Below are positions 10,604 to 21,763 of a DNA stretch of 64,000 nucleotides, piece after piece. The stretch covers positions 10,209,684 through 10,273,683 of the forward strand of contig OX388328.1 of NCBI GenBank assembly GCA_947579605.1, read 5' to 3'. Within the stretch, counting starts at the first letter, position 1, and each line of letters starts with the position of its first letter. The DNA is from Athripsodes cinereus. Its lineage: Eukaryota; Arthropoda; Insecta; Trichoptera; Leptoceridae. A program made the translations under genes and the position numbers. The notes below the pieces were generated by a model, which did not search any database, was not told the DNA's origin, and saw only the letters and a program-made list of their open reading frames with translations.

Positions 10604-11100
10604 CTTTTACAGGAAACTCGAAATCTTACAGAAAAGAGTGGGAGATCTATTATTTGCCAGGTGCTCCATGGATCGAATGTTATTTTTCTTTTTCGTGGTA
10701 GTGTGTTACGATGTCTGATGTGCATGGTACAGGATTCTCTCTCTCTCATTTACTAGGGTACCTTCTTTGTAAATGAGAGAGAGTTATAGAGAGAGAATAA
10801 GTTGAACAATTCGTACTAGAGGAACGGGTATCAACTCAATGTTTTTCCGTCTACGACGTTTCTAATGATTTTTCATATCCGTGGAGCACCCGCCAAAGAA
10901 ATGTTCTTACACTCTTTCCGTAAGTTTTCGAGTGTCCCGTAAAAGACAAGTGTTCGAAAAATTAAGATATTTTACATCTTAAATTCAGCGATGTGTGTCT
11001 TATGTTTTGGTTGTCACGGAGAGGAAAGCTTGCATTTTTATTATATCCAGCTGATCTGCTGGCTACCCCACTTGTGGGATATTCCGATAAAAGACACAAA
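10604..11100. mobile_element. Family T fragments, head-to-head
   Basis: 10604-10680 is a minus-strand piece (the 'acaggaaactcgaaa...gtgggaga...ggtgctccatgga' end). 10878-11100 is a nearly full plus-strand copy from 'gtggagcacccgccaaag' to 'ctggctaccccacttgtggg'. Between them at about 10737-10783 lies an inverted repeat of CTCTCTCATTTAC type around GGTACC. Confidence 0.65.
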
Positions 11101-11639
11101 TCGTATAAAAATATAATAAAAAGTGTCACAAAAAATATGTTAGGGTTAATAATATCACCATTGTCAATAAATTCCATTCTACTCAAATAATACAATTTCT
11201 TTTAACCTCCTAAATAATAAATATATTCCTGAGTGATGATCTGTGCAACAGAAACGATGATAAAATAGGAGAGATTAGACACAATGGAAGAAAGTAGAGG
11301 AGTAATAAGAAGAAAAAGATATCTTAGAGATGATCTAGTCAGGCAGTACAATGTCATCTTATCAGATTTTACAATATATATAATAATAATATAGGATATT
11401 ATAAGAAAGGGAAAGGAAGGTATTTTAATGTATCCTCGTTTAAATATTTCAGGGTGTCTGTATGGATGTTTGTGAACTTTGTGTGCTCATTACTTTCTTT
11501 ATTGGAAGAAAAATGGGAAAATAATGCCTCGTGTACAAATTCTTACTCATTTTACGTGTCTCTGTATTAAAAATTATTTTTTTTAAAAGACTTAATTAGA
11601 AACGAAGTTAAAAAACAAACGTTTTCCCGTCAAAAACAA
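11101..11639. other. AT-rich stretch, nothing recognised
   Basis: No supported feature. Confidence 0.45.
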
Positions 11640-12035
11640 AAGTCGGTCCCTCAATGTTGAGGACCGTGACCACCATGACCCCAACCAAGCGACAAGCTCC
11701 TCCACCGTGCCCTGTCCTCCGCCTGCCTAAACGCCTCACACGTTGTATCCCCTGCAGCATCTCTCACATGATCTGACCATCTTGTCGGTATTCGGCCCCT
11801 GTTTCTTCTTCCTTCGACTCCACCAGACAATATAATTTATTCCAGATTGTCTGGCTCACGTCTTATAATATGTCCGAAAAAGCTTAATATACGTCTTTGA
11901 CATATTACAGACAGTCGAGTCTTTATCTGGAGCTCAAGTCAAGTATGACACATTCGTTCTGTGGGCCGCCCATGGTACGCTTAGCAACCTTCTCCAACAC
12001 CACATCTCGAAAGCAATTTTTCGTCTTAGAGATTG
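11640..12035 (-). mobile_element. LINE-E 3' end fragment
   Basis: The minus strand encodes CEAFRQAEDRARWRSLSL, then GWGHGGHGPQH and a stop: an RTE-like LINE C-terminus. Further upstream (minus) the antisense of 'caccacatctcgaaa' resembles the F-E-M-W-C-W-R-R region seen in LINE-D. Frameshifted and dead. A second, shorter copy is at 4328. Confidence 0.65.
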
Positions 12036-12235
12036 ACAATGTTCTAACATATAGTAAGAGAAAACATTTGTTTTATTAATTTCGTTATATGGAATTCTAC
12101 TGCCTTAACGGCGACACAGTGAATTCCTTAGAAACATTATTTTAGGATAAACTCACCCAACATCGATTAATAAAATAATACTGTAATCGCATGTCTCAAA
12201 GTTTGTAGATTTGTAAAATAAACATAACATAAAAT

Positions 12236-12315
12236 GTATAGACGATTCACACAGATCGAGCTAGTGCCAAACCACGATATGAATCTTGTATTATGGATAC
12301 TAATGCGACGATAAA
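12236..12315 (-). mobile_element. SINE2 tail fragment
   Basis: Carries 'attcacacagatcgagctag', 'gaatcttgtatta' and 'aatgcgacgata' in the order of SINE2 at 16021 and 28763; the tRNA-like head is absent. Confidence 0.65.
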
Positions 12316-12884
12316 TAACTATCATTTGTCATGTTCTACATTTTTTTTTATTATTATTTATTTTGCGATTTATTTAAATGCTAGTACTTACATATATATG
12401 AAGAAGAGGTTGAAGTAAGAAATATATTATTTAGAAGGTGCATTGTGAGCTTTTCAATTGGGGTGACTTTTTCATTGTATCGTGTCTGCTTGCTGCTCAT
12501 CCTAGGGGTACACTTTCTATCTATCTTTCTATCGCCTCATGCTCTCGCTATTCTTACCAGGTAGGCTGAGAGGATGAAACTCCAAATCAACTTGTTATTG
12601 AACATTTCTATTGCTTCCTCTATCTACCTTTATGCAATTTTACGAAACTGCTTTTTAAAACAAATCTTAACGGATTTCGTTATATGATATTTATTTTACC
12701 ATGTAATCAAGTAGGTATGCCTCCAATTCGGAATGTCTTATTTTTCAGATAACGTAGTGAATCATGTATACTTATGTACATTATGAGCAAAAGTCTTTCA
12801 TTTCAGAGATGTACGAGAGGTATAGTTTGATTATAGATATAATATTTTATGATTTTACAATTCTCATATCTTAAGATGAGGGTA
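12316..12884. other. AT-rich stretch, nothing recognised
   Basis: No supported feature. Confidence 0.45.
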
Positions 12885-13082
12885 CACATGAAGAGAAACA
12901 CACCTCACGCCCTGATATCTCAGGAGTCGTAGACATCTATTTATTCTCACATTCAAACCAAAACTGTCCTGCAGGCTGGATATTGGGCAGGCCTAAATGG
13001 GCGTTCGACCAAAACTGCCGTCGTGGGAATATTTTATACTAGGTACTGCCCTCTTCAATGTCCCTTTTGAAAGAAAGGGAAC

Positions 13083-13113
<31 letters not shown>

Positions 13114-13190
13114 AAAAAAATTAGAACAAGTGTAACATAAGTAGTAATAAAACATAAATAATCAAAATATACATACAAATTGGTGAATAA
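12885..13190 (-). repeat. Possible R1-like LINE 3' region, copy 2, with (AT)n
   Basis: Second copy of the repeat at 1330-1660, sharing 'cattcaaaccaaaactgtcct', 'gccgtcgtgggaat', 'ttcaatgtccc' and the 'acaaattggt' block. An (AT)n run at about 13089-13112 sits where copy 1 has a shorter one. Confidence 0.5.
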
Positions 13191-13850
13191 CAGAAGGCCG
13201 AGATGAGGTGTCTTGAAACGTGTTAAAGGTTACACAATGAAATAGCGTTGAGAATTTTCAGATAGTCTTTAAATTTAAATATAATATCAAAATCAATTCC
13301 CTTTTGAAAGTGTAGCCTAGTTTCGTATAGCGCGGCGGCGACAATCTCATGAATATTAAAACACCGCCAAAGGTTTCTAAATCTTTCATGTCACACGTCT
13401 GGCTTCAATACTTTTAGATTTTTGTATAAACCGTATGGAACTGAAGTAGGAATGGATAGTCTCTACACTATTTTATAACATATCGAAGTTTCAGCATTTT
13501 TTTCCCTTCCTATAAATTAATAAATAAATAAATCAGATCGTCTTCCAAAAGGTGGAGGGTCAATTGAGAATTCACGTCACGGGAAGACACCTCCGTATAC
13601 ACAGACCCTGGGGTCTAGAAATAGTAAACAAAAAAGGATAATGCCCGATTTACACTATCCAATTGAACTTGCACCAAGCGCGCTGTGATAAAATGTTCCA
13701 TGTGAATTTGTATGAACTTGGATGTCCTTATTCGATCAAAGTGGAATAGGATGAAACTCTATTGATTCTTTGATTGGATAAGGTCTTTCATATTTTTTTA
13801 AATTATTTCCATGAAAGTAAAAATAAGTATGATAAAATATTTTTACATAC
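13191..13850. other. AT-rich stretch, nothing recognised
   Basis: No supported feature. Confidence 0.45.
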
Positions 13851-13852
13851 AT

Positions 13853-14095
13853 ACATACCATCACGACGCTTCCCGTGTGGGATAGACAGAAAGATCGAGT
13901 GCCACGTCTTCCTATTCTTGCATTCACCTTTTGCTTCCATAACTGTCATAAAAAAAATATGCATGCTCTCCTGTCCGATGGTGTCAAGACGTCTCCTTCC
14001 TGTAGGATCTGGTTTATATGATCTTGTCATTTGATCTTCGGACGACTACGTCTCCGAGTACCATTCCTCTCAGCCAAATGTGTCTTAGTTTATTT
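13853..14095 (-). mobile_element. LINE-B 3' end fragment
   Basis: Closely related to 39605-39960: 'accatcacg.cgcttcc.', the antisense of the RRACMRN-like block, and the antisense of 'ctcggagacgtag' (RRHGRPR-like). It is a separate subfamily from LINE-A. Broken frame. Confidence 0.65.
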
Positions 14096-14649
14096 TTTAA
14101 ATTTTTCGATTTGTTTAAATTTTCGATGATTCGCTGGAAGACATTTACATTCTTTACTTTTCGGTTAGTGTCTTGAAGATTTTAAATTGTAAGATCTATT
14201 CGAAAGAAAGTGGAATATTATGGTATTGAAAAAAAGAACATTATTTAGTCGGTTATAGGTATCTAGTCTACTAAGTATTCAATTCAGGAAGAGTAGAGAA
14301 GGTGTTAAAGAGTTCTTTGTGTAAAATGGAGCAAGCTGTCTTGAAAGGCATTTCAATATTCAATACCCAGAATCTGGGCTTTTCATGAATTCTTAAACTA
14401 TGTCACCCTATTTCTTAAAATAGTATGCTTTGTGATTGTGGTTTACTTTTAATACTACAAAGGTTGGTGACCCGATTGTACATTTCTTTCGAGTGATCAG
14501 ATTTAGGAGTTATATTTTTTCATATTTATGAATTCGGGAATCAATTTTTTTTAATATATTCTCACAGCTAGCACTATACCTATGTTGTGAAAATGAAGTT
14601 AGTCTGCGGTGCTAGGTAACGGACCACCACAACATTAAAGTATCTCCCT

Positions 14650-14905
14650 CAATTGAGATAGCAAATCTACTGAAATAAGTTGTCTTTTTCATCCGTCTTC
14701 ATGTGAAAGAAAATGTGCCGTCTTCTCTGTAAAAGTTGGCGATCATCAGGGCTATTTCACACCTCCCCAAATTGAGAAGCAAGACATTCTTCTCCGATCT
14801 GGTCCTCTTCTTGTTGTTATATTCCGTGAGTTATCAGTTGTAAGAATTGGTGTATTTTTCTCCTCTTTTTACGTGACCAAAGTATTGCAGTTGCCTTGTT
14901 TTTAC
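14650..14905 (-). mobile_element. LINE-G C-terminal fragment
   Basis: The minus strand begins LQYFGHVKRGEKYT and closes with an EIALMIANF block, the K-L-Q-Y-F-G-H-I-x-R-G-E-K-Y ... I-A-x-M-I-A-N-L pattern known from the C-terminus of insect RTE-like endonuclease/reverse transcriptases. Frameshifts and stops lie between the two blocks. Confidence 0.6.
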
Positions 14906-16020
14906 ATAAGGTTGTCTAGGTTTTTATTATTACGTTTGTTTCTGTGTCGTAAGAAATACATTAACAATCAAAACAAAGAGCTATTTATATACTCGCTAAA
15001 ACATAAATCATTACTGACTCCGTTATACTCGTATATTGGCGCCGTTTGACAGTAACTATTCGTCTCAAGGATGCTGGCAAATTGTACAATCTTTCGTGTT
15101 GTCTCTTTCGATGTGACATTTTCGTGGCTTTATTTGTAGAGTGCGCATATGGAAAATAAATATTTTCTTAAGTCGGTAAATATTTGGTCACTTCATTTGC
15201 TACTGGTAGTTTCCATTTCGCATTTGATCTGGCAGTGATACGTCAAATATTTTTTCATATAATTAGAACAACTCGAGGGTATATCGATAATTATATTCAT
15301 AGAACATCGGTGGTCGGTCGGTTCCTTAAATTTGCATAGTGCCGCCATAAAGTCTAAAATTACATAGAAAATTGTTTAACCTTATAAGTCCACAGTTTGT
15401 CCTATAGTTGTTTTATCGTTTGTATTTTGATTGTTCACATCTATTATTTTATTGCTTGTGAGTCATATTGTATTATTTTAGTCGTCTTCTATTTCCTCCC
15501 TGTGTCCATTGACCATTGCTTAAATATCTTTATCTCTTCTGTCATCTTTCTCTGTATGAGTCTTTACTATTTTACCGTCTTTCACTTCCTTCCTAGGCGG
15601 TTTTTTTTTCATAATCTATTCTTTGCCTTGGTCATTTTCGATCATTGCCTACCTATTGTTTGATTAGGGTTTTCACAAATTTAAACGTCGGTTTTTTTAT
15701 GATGTATGTATCGATCTTTTTATAACATCGTCCGGTGGTCTTTTTGTGCCATGAAATATATTATGAGACATCTCATTGATAATGTTAAATGCCCTTCATG
15801 TGATGTTTTGCAGATTTACAGAGCATTCGAACACTTACAGAGAATTAGGAGTCTTTTTTTATTTCGGGCACTCAATGGGAAGTGGACTCATAGGTATAAT
15901 AGACAAAAAATCTTGAGAACGGTTAAGAATTCAGAGAATAGAAGAGTTGTTTCAAATTGCTCAGTATAAGAATACTCTCGCTAGAGTTATAAGCGAACTC
16001 GTATATAGACAACATAACAT
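14906..16020. other. AT-rich stretch, nothing recognised
   Basis: Frames of 87-88 codons near 15400-15970 have AT-driven composition and match no family I know. Confidence 0.45.
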
Positions 16021-16240
16021 CCATAAACAATTCACACATATCGAGCTAGTCTCAAACGAAGGTTCGAATCTCGTATTAAAGTACTAATGCGACGATACAC
16101 ATATATACAATACACTAAGCACATATAAATCCATAAATCCCATACACAGGATAATTTGAAAAAAGGTCATTCTTCATTTTGCTATGGTTTAGAATCGAAC
16201 CCGGGACCTCGTGACTCAAAGGCAAGAGCGTTAAACAGGG
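16021..16240 (-). mobile_element. SINE2, nearly full length
   Basis: On the minus strand a tRNA-like head ('aacgctcttgcctttgagtc', then a B-box-like GGGTTCGATTC) leads through 'aatgacctttttt', 'gtgtatcgtcgcattagtac' and 'gagactagctcgatatgtg' to a short ATGTTATG-type tail. Pol III-type tRNA-derived SINE. Best copy of the family here. Confidence 0.7.
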
Positions 16241-16834
16241 TAAAAAGGAATGTTTAATCATGGTTAATTTTTATTAATTGCAGTAAAAAATGTTTGTTTT
16301 GTGACATCCCTGTTTGCCATATGACTATATTGTCCTCCGTTGCACGCGACTGGAATTTTTATGGCTCATTTTGACCAACCTGTCTGGCATTGAGAGGTAC
16401 GCATTACCATTTCATATACCATATAGTTTTACATTTTATCCTTAACCCTTCAGCGATGATTTTATGCTTTGATTTGTCAAGTAAATAAATTGAAGAAGTT
16501 GACTTGTATTTTTGCCTTGAAAAATAAGTGCGAGAAAGCCTGGACTTGCAAGGATAACATTGCTTGAAAATATAGATCAATTTCTCAGTGGATCAAATTA
16601 GAAAATGTGAAAATGCAAGAAGTGTAGTAAGTTAAAGAAGTGTGCTAGGATTGGTTGACATGGCTTTCCATCCTCTTTGTTCAACTCGCAAGCGATATGG
16701 TGCAAACGGATGACTAAAAACAAGTAAGTTTCAAATTATTCTATCGTCTCTGGAATTACTTCTTTTCATTACATGTGAGAGGAGTGTTGTGAATAATTTG
16801 CGTGGAAATAAGTTTTTGACGGTTCAGACAAGTG
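16241..16834. other. AT-rich stretch, nothing recognised
   Basis: No supported feature. Confidence 0.4.
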
Positions 16835-17080
16835 GAGCAAATGAGTGATGAAAGGTTGACGAAGAGGGTGTATTTAGAGGGTGTAAAAAGTGCGTAGGTC
16901 CGAGAATTACGTGACTTGACCACATGTATCAAATTCTGAAATACGGACGCGTTTTGAGAAAAAGGAATTGGAGTGAGAAAAAAATGAGCAATTGCATGAA
17001 TGGAAGTGAAAGAAGTGTGTAAGGATAGGTCATCATGACGTACCGTTTTCTCTGTCTACCCCACATGCGGCGTGAGATAA
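16835..17080 (+). mobile_element. LINE-A 3' end fragment
   Basis: Follows the LINE-A C-terminal region ('acgaagagggtgtattta', 'gtccgagaattacgtg', 'gaagtgtgtaaggatag', 'ctctgtctaccccac'), with many substitutions and a short deletion. Diverged, old copy. Confidence 0.7.
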
Positions 17081-17698
17081 TTGATAAATAAATACATTAT
17101 AGTGGAGTCAGAAATTCTAAGGAACTCAGGATGTGATAAGGTTTCTTGTAGGACGAGTCCTGTGTCTGCACGTGTGTGACTGGTGTTGACTTATCCATTC
17201 TGTCACAATATCTTTGGAGTGTCCTGTGTGTATAGTCTCAATGGAAGATGTTTTGGGCTCTCTCCATACTGGAGACATGAGTGTCGAAATGTACGGTGCG
17301 ACGTGAGCAAGTAAATTAAAGGGTTAAATATATTCACGATTGTTCCTCAGATTTCGATGTAATTTTTTCGATCATTTAATTCAATAAACGCCTCATGTTG
17401 TTATTTGGTTTGTTTATTTATTTCTTGTTGTTTTGTTGATATTCGATTCTTTACAAATTTTTCATTGTTTATTTTACGTACGTGATGTGAAGTATAGATT
17501 GTAGATTTATGATTAAATAAGTATTTTCTTCCAATCAACTAGGACCCCACACCCATCTAAATTTTAATTAATTTAAATTGCTATCAATATTGAATGTATT
17601 AATTAAATTAGAATTAATTGGTTGAATAAATAAAAAAAAATAAGAAGACAGCACGAAATAAAAAATTAATAAAAGTATACAAATAAACCATTTATTTA
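17081..17698. other. AT-rich stretch, nothing recognised
   Basis: No supported feature before the LTR element. Confidence 0.45.
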
Positions 17699-17702
17699 AA
17701 CC

Positions 17703-19447
17703 TGATATGGGGGGGTGAGAGGTGAGAGAGAGTGAAAGAATGGTTTTGGTTGAGGATAAAATAAATAAAATATTATGCCAAAAATGCCAACGGCTGAGAC
17801 TCTACTGGGCTACCCACAGCACTCCAGGAGTTAAAACAATAAAATGGTCTCGATTAAATTATACAGTGAGGCTATATAAATAAGAGACGACAAGTTATGT
17901 GCAAATGGACGAAAGTGTAAAAGGCAAATATGAATTTTAAACAAACATTTAATTAAAAATAAAAAAATTCTTACCACTATTACAAACACACGTTTAAACA
18001 GCAACACAATACTACGACTTACTCACTACCCCGTATTGTCTGTGCACACGTAATTATCCCAATATAAAAAAAACACACTTGATTATTATTTGAATAAAAA
18101 CGAAAACGTAGCACTTTTAAAATAATTAAATTTCACTTTACGATGATTGTAATGGATCCCACGATGAGGGCGCCTCTGGCATGAAAATGCCTAGAGGCAA
18201 ACAAGTTGAAGAAGGCGCCCCTTGGCGCAGTGCTGGGAGGGCGAAGTCCCACGTCCGAGGCTCCTGGAGGCAATTACCAGCCTACACAGGTGCAGAGTTG
18301 GCTCGTCATGACTTCAGGAGGAGAATATCTCGACTCAACTGAAGTCCGGTGACCAGAGACCGACTTGTCTCTCTAAAGGTCAGATGATGAGTCATTGAGT
18401 GATGGCAAGAGCAATCCTTCTACCAAGGACAACTGACTACTCACTACGACTCGCTGATGATAACCGTTCACCACTGATGGCTGATGGAGACTCACTGATC
18501 TTTCAAGGACATTTCTCCGCTGTTCCTTGAGTGGTGTAGAGAGGGGTTGGTCATATACCCCTCCTACGCTGTGATGCATCTCTGTGCAGCGCCGTGATTG
18601 GCTAATTGAATACCAATACACGCTCACCGCAAGTTCCATTGTATTGCGAGTACACCTGCACCCTTGTCTGCATTCCAGGAATTATGTACATGATGAAATA
18701 AATATTTACAAATGAGTTTGATATTGTTAAGCGTCCAATGCGCTGATTTATAATTATTAATTAATTCACATATGAATATTTAAAGCGTCTCTTGCACTGA
18801 TATTAAATATAAAACATTTCTTGTGTCCATTATCACCATTATTATTATAGCGTCTTTTCGCACACCACAAATAACACACATCTTATTCTATTACATAGCA
18901 CAATACAACCCTTTAGGTAGATAATTAAATACTCAAACTACGTATGTTACAATAAAATTAAAATTCATACCTAAAGAGTCGTTTACATAATTCAAAATAT
19001 ATCATCGATATCAAAACTCAATAGATCGAAGCGTAGGTATAAAAAATCCAACCAAGCAGATACTAAATAATTACAATACGCAGACATTCTAGAATCTTCA
19101 TAAAATAATTTGATACATAATGAATGCGCCTTAAGTTGATACATAATGAATGCGCCTTAATCTTTTGTTGATATTATTCTCTTTATTACCCCTGTTGCCA
19201 TGCAGGTACAAATATATATAAACAATAATATTTTGTATGCAGGTACATAGATTAGCAAACAATATCTAATAATAATATTAATAAATGCAGGTACCTTTTA
19301 AGTGCTGGGATATTTTTAATGTTGGGTTATTCTAAATTCTTATGAACTGCATTGTTTATTTCGGTATTTCAGTACCACTTTCTAAATACCAATTATTATT
19401 TTTAATGATAACTTTTCGGCACAATACCTACTACACCGGGCATAACA
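17703..19447 (-). repeat. Left LTR (3' LTR of the element)
   Basis: Its minus strand starts TGTTATGCCCGGTG. It contains an exact tandem duplication of TGATACATAATGAATGCGCC near 19111-19161, an AATAAA on the minus strand near 19175, and a GC-rich block with a strong inverted repeat at 18168-18220. An 88-codon minus-strand frame (18373-18639) has no recognisable similarity. At 1.7 kb the LTR is long for an insect element. Confidence 0.9.
18168..18220 (-). other. Nested hairpin in the LTR
   Basis: GGGCGCC at the left pairs with GGCGCCC at 18214-18220, and inside it CCTCTGGCAT pairs with ATGCC-AGAGG (one bulged T) around a GAAA-type loop. In minus-sense RNA it would form a two-tier stem. The same structure lies at 22229-22281 in the other LTR. 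It could be a packaging, dimerisation or polyadenylation element; the role is unknown. Confidence 0.55.
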
Positions 19448-20467
19448 AATCGCCACCCATTCCTTGTCGAAAAGTTATCCATTATTTCCAATACTCCTCA
19501 CACAATTTATTTTCAAATTCAATACAAATTAATGAGACTATCCATAAAATTCAAAACAATTAGCAAGTAGGTAGATGCACACACATTTCCATAAAATAAT
19601 TAACAACATTTAAACGCGATTCTTCTTCCTTTACATTTCCTTTAAAACCAGCTAAATTTGAATTACAAAAACACATTGTCAAACATACATCTCGTATGTG
19701 ACCAAAATAAAACAACGTAGATGTGACTCACAATGTCAAAACAAATATTATATTCTTCATACATTTCCACTCCTCAAGCATGCTTTGTGACAGCAGACTG
19801 GGGGACTGGTTCTCTCAGTTGCACATACGTCTCTCTACACAAACATCGGACCTCCATGTCCCTCACAAACTCAATACAAATGGACCTCACTGTCCACGAC
19901 GAAATCAGCTGGACGGAACACTCATCGCCTCTGTGCTTATCCCATAATAATAAAAAACATACCCTTCATACACGCAGAATTACAACTCAATACACGCAGC
20001 ATTACTTTCTCCTCTTACAAATAACTCCCAGTACCAACTGAGAATCCCTCACACATCTCTGTCACACAAAGCATCTCACTCCTCACGATTCTCATATTCA
20101 GAATAAACATTATATTTTCTTACACACATCCAACATCTACATAGGTCTTCCTCACACAGTACAAACACTCGCTGGGTTCTTCAAACAAATTACTTTTTCC
20201 ATTTTTTAAAATTATCTCATATAAAAATATCACAACGATTGAAAAAAAATAATGCACACGTAGGCATTTAACAAAAGTTGCACCTACCTACCTACGTAAT
20301 TAGAACATTTTACACAAACTATACCTATACTTTTCTTAATTTTAATTCTGGGCGCCAGAGATATTTTTCCGGAAAATATTCAAACCATTTAAAAATATTT
20401 AAACAAAAAACATTTTTCCTTTAACAAGCCTAAGTCAATCCTAATCCAATATAACACACATATGTGA
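19448..20467 (-). other. Non-coding 3' internal region of the LTR element
   Basis: About 1 kb between the Gag stop and the 3' LTR. No pol domain or env-like ORF is visible in any frame. Directly before the 3' LTR the minus strand is purine-rich ('aaggaatgggtggcga'), a weak polypurine-tract candidate. Confidence 0.6.
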
Positions 20468-21559
20468 CTATCTGGCTTGATTGAATTTTCTCCTCGACTT
20501 CAAGCATCGAGAATCCATATCGATGAACAAATTATAAAAATAATCATCGATAGCATAACATTGGTATTTGATTCGATTGACGGACGCATATATCTTTTTG
20601 AACAATATCAACGCTGTTCTACGGCGACGCGATATTTTTCTATTCACGAATCTCAAGATAATTATAGCTGTACATACAAGCAAACGTATGCAGCTTTCCG
20701 CGATCAATCCCGCGACGATCAGCATTGCCAACACTGATTTCAACACCCACGCGAAAGACTTAACCCATTCGTGAATAGAGGGAGGTGTGAGTACCTCCCG
20801 TTCGGTGTCCTCATCTATCTCTTCCTCCGAGAGGGTAACCCCATCCTCTACGGGTACAATTTCCTCCCTAGCGTCCTGGCTAGGTACATACCGAACCTCA
20901 TCGCGAACAGATGCTATGTCTGGAAGATTATCTATATCTAACACAACCTGATAACTCTCTGTGATCACCTCAGGTTCAGATTGTCCCTCCGGAGTGTATT
21001 CTGGAAAGTCCAGGCGCCATACCAACTCTTGCAAATGTTCCAGATTAACTAACTCCCGACCATTAATCCTCGTCCTATACCAGGATGTCATTTGCTTCCA
21101 TACGCTCATTGCTGGACCCTTACCTGCAAGTCCTTCATCTTTAAATAATACGTGACCATAACCTTTTAAACGATTGTTTATCCTGACTTTCCAGTCAACA
21201 AAATCACTCCCCAGTTCATCCCGACCTTGACACACTGTCAACAGGTCATTATAGATCGCATTTATCTGCCCTTCCACACCAAACCTTCGCAAAATTATTT
21301 CTTTGAATACACCCCATCGACAATACCGAAACCCCAGAGACTTCCAGTACCGCTTTGCGTCGCCGCGCAAGCAATACACAGCCTCCCTTGGCAATTCATC
21401 TTCCCACTCAAGCTTCCAGCATTCCTCGCATTCTTTGAGGAACCGTTCGGGGCCTTCATCAGTCCAGCCTCCGAACGAAAGCGAAAATTCGCGCTCATAG
21501 CATCTGATATCCGACACCTTATCCATCGATCGAATCATACCGTAATACACAATAAACAC
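20468..21559 (-). CDS. gag: Gag-like protein with C-terminal membrane hairpin
   Basis: 363 aa, the only long ORF between the LTRs. Residues about 20-190 look like a Ty3/Gypsy-type capsid: PERFLKECEECWKLEWEDE, then AVYCLRGDAKRYWKSL and WGVFKEIILRRFG, matching the usual 'helix - L.G.A..W...L - W..F...L...F' order. Residues 235-258 are strongly acidic. Residues 269-305 are hydrophobic in two runs (WVLKSVLAMLIVAGLIAES and LLVCTAIIILRFV), followed by a basic KISRRRR and a tail with Lys/Arg and aromatic residues. There is no CCHC zinc knuckle. I infer that the protein forms particles and may sit in a membrane through a helical hairpin, basic side in the cytosol. Met1 or Met12 could both start translation; the capsid-like part begins after either. 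Confidence 0.8.
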   Translation of the reverse strand: MFIVYYGMIRSMDKVSDIRCYEREFSLSFGGWTDEGPERFLKECEECWKLEWEDELPREAVYCLRGDAKRYWKSLGFRYCRWGVFKEIILRRFGVEGQINAIYNDLLTVCQGRDELGSDFVDWKVRINNRLKGYGHVLFKDEGLAGKGPAMSVWKQMTSWYRTRINGRELVNLEHLQELVWRLDFPEYTPEGQSEPEVITESYQVVLDIDNLPDIASVRDEVRYVPSQDAREEIVPVEDGVTLSEEEIDEDTEREVLTPPSIHEWVKSFAWVLKSVLAMLIVAGLIAESCIRLLVCTAIIILRFVNRKISRRRRTALILFKKIYASVNRIKYQCYAIDDYFYNLFIDMDSRCLKSRRKFNQAR

Positions 21560-21741
21560 ATGTCAATAAAACAAAGCCAAAAGTCAAAACAATACACATT
21601 CGCCATTACAGATAACTTGTCAGTTCATTATAAAAAAATACATACACCCTCCTCCGATATCACAAAAAAAAAACTAATTACAACATCTCAGGGACGGATT
21701 CGTTGTAACGATTATGCACAGGAGTGCATTTTTTCGTTACG

Positions 21742-21760
21742 GCCCCACGTTCGGAAGCCA
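21742..21760 (-). promoter_or_regulatory. Candidate primer binding site
   Basis: Three bases inside the 5' LTR the minus strand reads TGGCTTCCGAACGTGGGGC. The TGG start and the AACGTGGGGC half match the classic tRNA-Lys-type site (TGGCGCCCAACGTGGGGC), while the middle differs. The exact primer tRNA is not certain. Confidence 0.55.
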
Positions 21761-21763
21761 ATA

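Noticed and set aside
18373..18639. 88-codon frame in each LTR as a gene
   Set aside because: Identical only because the LTRs are identical; no motif and no start context. Kept as a note under the LTRs.
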